This document shows positions 60,052 to 64,000 of a stretch of 64,000 bases of DNA, in pieces (the stretch's first letter is position 1; each line of letters begins with the position of its first letter). The stretch spans positions 142,515,259 to 142,579,258 of the forward strand of contig CATIUR010000003.1 in the NCBI GenBank assembly GCA_949592205.1. The letters run 5' to 3'. The translations under genes were made by a program, and so were the position numbers. The DNA comes from Helichrysum umbraculigerum (Eukaryota > Streptophyta > Magnoliopsida > Asterales > Asteraceae). The notes under the pieces are model-generated. The model saw only the letters and a list, made by a program, of their open reading frames with translations, did no database searches and was not told the DNA's origin.

Positions 60052-60635
60052 CTTGTAAGACAAGTCAATCAAAATTTATGTCTTCTTTAGAAGCGTATAC
60101 TTGTATCAATCTATTCGTGGAAAATGAAAAGCAATCACAAATATACAATATATTAATTGAATCCATTTTGATTTCCTACTGTATTATCACAGAACATTGA
60201 GCTGTGTAAGCAAGTGAAACTTTTTTTGTTTTATTAATCTGAACTATTTGTTAGCTGCCAACATCATATAGAAATTTGAAGTGAAACCTAATGTTTATTT
60301 CATAATATTACGCATGATTAAATTAGCCCTAAAAATTTCAATTTGGTGAAATATTGAAACTCTGTAAACAATCCCCAACATAAACATCATAACTCACCGA
60401 GATGTGATAACTCTTTTTTTTTTTTTTTTTATCTTCGAAGGAAACTTTATGTACCTCACACTGTCCAGCTACAAATCAATGAATACAATCAGATGCTTAA
60501 ATTCCGCAGGAGAGCCTAAATGCTAACTCTACATTATTACAAGTATGATAAATTACAAGTACGATAGGTAAATAATCCATATATAGCTAAAAAGCCTCTT
60601 GATATTATAAGTTTTTTTGTGGTCAAAATTATTAC

Positions 60636-60755
60636 CTCAATAGGATCAGCCAACACTGACACTATAGCAGTATCGATGACATCTTGATTTATCAACCTTA
60701 TTGCTCTAGCAGCGATCAACACAATCTTGTCTTTTTCAATGCCACTTGCAAAAAC
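60636..60755 (-). pseudogene. plasma-membrane H+-ATPase (P3A) exon fragment
   Basis: A 120-nt (40-codon) open stretch is bounded by a clean acceptor (CTTGCAG) and donor (GTAATA). It reads V-F-A-S-G-I-E-K-D-K-I-V-L-I-A-A-R-A, then N-Q-D-V-I-D-T-A-I-V and L-A-D-P-I-E. This matches the nucleotide-binding-loop segment of plant plasma-membrane proton pumps (family pattern N-Q-D-A-I-D-x-A-x-V, L-A-D-P-x-E). No neighbouring ATPase exons are present, so it is a captured or relic exon. Confidence 0.8.
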
Positions 60756-60799
60756 CTGCAAGAATGTAACTGAGAGAACCGTTGGCATTACAATTGGGA

Positions 60800-61598
60800 T
60801 TCCACCAGTTCGTCTAGAGTAATGACTGAGCTATACGTTGACCTCGATGAGGAAAGCCCGCCCTTATACATTATGTCTTAGAGACAACAATAAGATATTT
60901 TTTTCTCAGTATACACATATCATGCATATAAGGTGTTTAAGTACCTTAACTCACTAAAACAATAAAATTCTAGAAAGATTCATCATAATGGTTTTACATA
61001 ACAAACAATGAGCATACCTGAGTAGCATATGCATATGTTCTCTGTAAGTCCCTAGTTCTTAGGATCGATAACTTCGTTATCTGTAATATTAAGGTGCGGA
61101 ATCCCTCAATACGGTGTTATCTTGCTAATAACGAGTAAGTTCGTAATTGCGTAATAACGAATAAGAATGCAAAAAGTGTTAACAATTTTCTAAAGAAAAT
61201 CGTTTATATGTTTCTGTCTCGGCTCGGCTCGCATGGGCCGGCGAGTTCGGTCCAACTCGTAGCCCATGCCCACTATAGGACTCGGCTCACCAGACTAATG
61301 TTCCGCGAGTTCAGTTCTCATCTCGCTGCTCAACTCGCAGCGACTTGAGAACTCGACTCGCATCAAACGTATATATTTATTTCGTATTTAATTATTCGTC
61401 TAACTTTTACAAAATAATATGTTTAACGAATATTACTAACAAAACAAATATTTATTTACAAATCTAAACCAATGTACAAACGTAATAATAATTACACCAG
61501 TCATATTTCAAGCTAGATCTGTTGTCACAATCTATGTCTCAACAGACTCCCCCTTGACAATAGCTCTAGCGTCTTTTTCTTCACGCTGTCTTTGATTT
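60800..61598. other. non-coding stretch with ACTCGC-rich relic
   Basis: From about 61,080 the sequence differs in character; it is rich in CGGCTCGGCTCGC and ACTCGCAG near 61,215-61,365, similar in vocabulary to the solo LTR at 5.7 kb. No boundaries were found. On the - strand, 61,617-61,530 could extend the following ORF in another frame. Confidence 0.4.
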
Positions 61599-62660
61599 TC
61601 AAGAGTAAATTTTACTACCTGCAAAAATTTTAAGCTTGATGCATGTTTTAACCATCCTGTGATAATCTCGTGCTAAATCACCCCAACCAATAGTAGATAT
61701 GATCTTGTTCTTGTACAACATAATCAGATCTTCCTTTGATAAGTTCATCAGGTGTCTGTGATCATATACACGAAGAATCTCTTTTTCGCCATCAGGATAA
61801 TCATCATCAGCTTCAATCATAAAGGCTTCTCCTGATCCAGCATCTACCCCCCAATATTTTAACTTTCCCAAAATATTCTGAGGCATAGTCTTCATAGGTA
61901 TTTGCTTAATGCATTTGACCGCTGGATAAACCTTCTTCCTTTTTCTTCTTCCTGTCCTCTGACTGAGTTCGTTCAGCTTTATCGTTTTTCCTTTCCTTGG
62001 CTTAATCTTGGAGAACTTCATAGATAATCCTTCAGTCCTAATGATACGCTCAACATACTTAGCATAGTCATCATCACTTGGATTTATCATATCTAATCTA
62101 GCCAAGTCTCGAATCTCATATCGAGGCAACGAACTAAACACTGCAAGCTTCTTCTCAAAATATTGAACCCCGTCAAACCTTTTGATCGCGAAGAGCTTCA
62201 GGTCAGAGTCATAATACCATCCAATAATGCCAGTTTTAAGTACACGCTTTCCAGTAATATCAACTTCTTTCAAAATGCGTGGCTTATTTTCCTTTTTCTT
62301 CTTTAGCATTTCTTGGATAAACATAGGATTACCAACCATATGTTTGTATTTATCCTCTATTTCTTCAACTTCAGTATCCGAATCTTCAGAAGCATTCTCA
62401 AAAGCTTCTAAATCAATAACTGATTCTCCTTGTTCATTTACAAAAACAAATTCAGTCGTTGATGGATTCACAACATGTTCATCTACATTTGCATCCAGAT
62501 CAACACCTTCATCTATCACAGATTCAAATACTGCAGTCCAGTCTTCAGGAAGTTTGAACTCTCCTTCTTCAATATCATAATCAATCTCTTCATCTATCTC
62601 ATCCAAAATATCATCTTCTGAATCTGATAGATCTAGCATTTCCATTCTAGAGAAAAACAT
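61599..62660 (-). CDS. unrecognised 353-residue protein with acidic N-terminus
   Basis: Not recognised with confidence. The longest non-transposase ORF in the window: M at 62,660 (or the second M at 62,645, just after an acceptor-like TTCTCTAG). Residues 1-110 are very acidic (D-S-E-D-D-I-L-D-E-I-D-E-E; E-D-S-D-T-E-V-E-E). A mixed region follows with G-I-I-G-W-Y-Y-D-S-D-L-K-L-F and L-P-R-Y-E-I-R-D-L-A, then a basic patch (R-R-K-R-K-K). The end is ordered, with R-V-Y-D-H-R-H-L-M-N-L-S. No catalytic motif, membrane segment or zinc finger. A frame change near 61,617 would give a different C-terminus ending G-E-S-V-E-T. Its proximity to the LTR-like start at 63,320 suggests an element-borne gene. 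Confidence 0.55.
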   Translation of the reverse strand: MFFSRMEMLDLSDSEDDILDEIDEEIDYDIEEGEFKLPEDWTAVFESVIDEGVDLDANVDEHVVNPSTTEFVFVNEQGESVIDLEAFENASEDSDTEVEEIEDKYKHMVGNPMFIQEMLKKKKENKPRILKEVDITGKRVLKTGIIGWYYDSDLKLFAIKRFDGVQYFEKKLAVFSSLPRYEIRDLARLDMINPSDDDYAKYVERIIRTEGLSMKFSKIKPRKGKTIKLNELSQRTGRRKRKKVYPAVKCIKQIPMKTMPQNILGKLKYWGVDAGSGEAFMIEADDDYPDGEKEILRVYDHRHLMNLSKEDLIMLYKNKIISTIGWGDLARDYHRMVKTCIKLKIFAGSKIYS

Positions 62661-63319
62661 AAATACAAATATATTAATAATTCAAATTCTTCATTGATTT
62701 CCCTGAACCAATCTAAGAATTTCTTTATTAATCCTTTTGTATATTTTAACCTAAAATATAAACACAATTTACATATAACTTATAAAATCTTTTATTGATT
62801 ACCCTGAATCAATCTAAAATCTCTTAAGTCTTATTAACCTACTTAACAAATAATAATTAATTTTAAATTCTAATGCATTGTGAATAATCACCAAACATTC
62901 AAATTTACTATTAATTACCTTATATGATTTTCAAGTGTTAATTGATCTAATTCATTATCAATTTAACCTTTAAATTATATATCATTTGTATAGTTAATAC
63001 TAATACATTTTTAACTTATCAGTATACAAACTCTCAAGTCTAAAATGCATATGTTATTATAAAATTTTGACCGCCGATATTAATCAAAACACGCCGCTCG
63101 ACTACTCAATGAGTCGGAAGACTTTCGATCACTATTTTAACTTAACATATATAAAATCAAATAACTTAATAATATCTAATACACTTAACTTGTAATTACA
63201 ATCTCAAGCCAAATATATTACCAAAATATTAAGTTACAATTATTCTGTACAAATTAACACCAATAATTACTACACTATGCTAATACTAAGCTATCTTACC
63301 AGCTTCTGTATCAACCTGT
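62661..63319. other. AT-rich upstream region of the 353-residue ORF
   Basis: Strongly AT-rich, with no gene. It could hold the 5' leader or an intron of the ORF to its left. Confidence 0.4.
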
Positions 63320-64000
63320 TGTAACACCCCAGAATTCGAGGTATTATTTTAGTGTTTCCAGAAATATACATCTTATGAAATATTATTAATGAAATAATAA
63401 GATATATAATAAAACGTAAATGGATTTCTCAGTTCTAGACTGTGTGAAATAAAAGAATTAAAGTTTATATGCATAGATACGTGGTTAATTTTCTGATACA
63501 TTCTAAATCATTCCAGAAACTTAAACCAGAGGAACCAAAATCGTCAATTATCATCATCATCATCAATCCTTCACTTCAGTTTCAATTCAAGCTCTAGAAA
63601 TCATTGATTCTTCATCTCTATCATCATCTCTATCTACTTGTAAGTATTTCTTCATGAAATTTTAACTTAGGGTTTGAGTAATTGTGGGTTTTAGTGGGTT
63701 TATGAAATTGATGAGTTATAATAGGAATTAGAGCATGAGATTGGTTAAGATAATGTCTCTTAAGATGGTCATCACTATTAGAGATCAAATTAATACATGA
63801 AAATGGTGAAATCACCATTGATATTTTTAAAGAAATTATGGAATTTTAATAGAATCATATAAAGTGAGTTTATTAACCTAAAGAAAGGTTAGTTGAACTC
63901 ATATAACCATAAATAAGTAGTAGAAACAAGAATTTGATAAAGAGTTGGAATAAACTTAGAAATTTAACCCTGAAAGGTTAACTTTGATAAGTGGATTAGG
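63320..64000. mobile_element. LTR-like repeat start, truncated by the window edge
   Basis: TGTAACACCCCAGAATTCG matches the terminal signature of the solo LTRs at 4.5 and 19.7 kb. The next 680 bp are non-coding with an ATCATCATC run near 63,550. The other end, and hence the TSD, lies outside the window, so this is a provisional call. Confidence 0.5.

Noticed and set aside
58450..60800. A working H+-ATPase or RNA helicase gene
   Set aside because: Only single exons are present, neighbouring exons of each family are missing, and the two families are mixed in one unit.

Overview
This window is nuclear DNA from a flowering plant, almost certainly a eudicot. The reasons are short exons separated by AT-rich introns, plant-type gene families (vacuolar NHX antiporter, SHV3-like GPI-anchored GDPDL protein), TTTAGGG telomere-type repeats and a dense mix of plant transposable elements. 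I suspect an asterid, possibly Asteraceae, but the sequence does not prove it.

Two host genes can be modelled completely. On the + strand, 10.9-16.2 kb holds a 14-exon Na+(K+)/H+ antiporter of the vacuolar NHX class (534 codons plus stop). Its reading frame is preserved only if one intron uses a GC donor. On the - strand, 40.0-32.1 kb holds a 9-exon glycerophosphodiester phosphodiesterase-like gene (GDPDL/SHV3 family, 747 codons plus stop) with a signal peptide, two GDPD-like domains and a GPI-type tail. Its introns carry LINE and gag relics, and its 3' flank carries a CAA/CAG microsatellite.

Layout. 0-10.5 kb is intergenic and TE-rich: a possible small secreted-peptide exon, a 138-bp mini-Helitron, a LINE 3' relic, a SINE with a 15-bp target-site duplication (TSD), a 2.0-kb solo LTR with TSD, two back-to-back tandem duplications of about 0.7 kb each, and a fold-back Mutator-like element whose core is telomeric repeat. 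10.5-16.5 kb is the NHX gene. 17-30.5 kb is a very AT-rich block built from a degenerate TAACATTCAT/ATGAATRTTA repeat. It is interrupted by a 2.5-kb solo LTR (TSD GAATA), carries an acidic/lysine-rich gene candidate on the - strand, and ends in Mutator-like inverted termini and a 318-bp hAT MITE. 32-40 kb is the GDPDL gene. 40.7-44.4 kb is a decayed Copia element with two clean nested insertions (a 516-bp solo LTR and a 943-bp fold-back element). 45.4-47.3 kb is a whole PIF/Harbinger transposon with TTA TSD, a frameshifted transposase and a lysine where the catalytic glutamate should be. 47.7-62.7 kb is a probable Helitron-type mosaic of host gene pieces (H+-ATPase exon, DEAD-box helicase exon and others). 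It is split by a young full-length Copia retrotransposon (50,394-58,444; twin 728-bp LTRs, TSD ACCTG). It is followed by an unrecognised 353-aa acidic ORF and the start of another LTR-like repeat at the window edge.

The two host genes have no evident functional link. The rest records successive transposition, and the TSDs give a clear nesting order. All calls come from reading the sequence; no database search was run.
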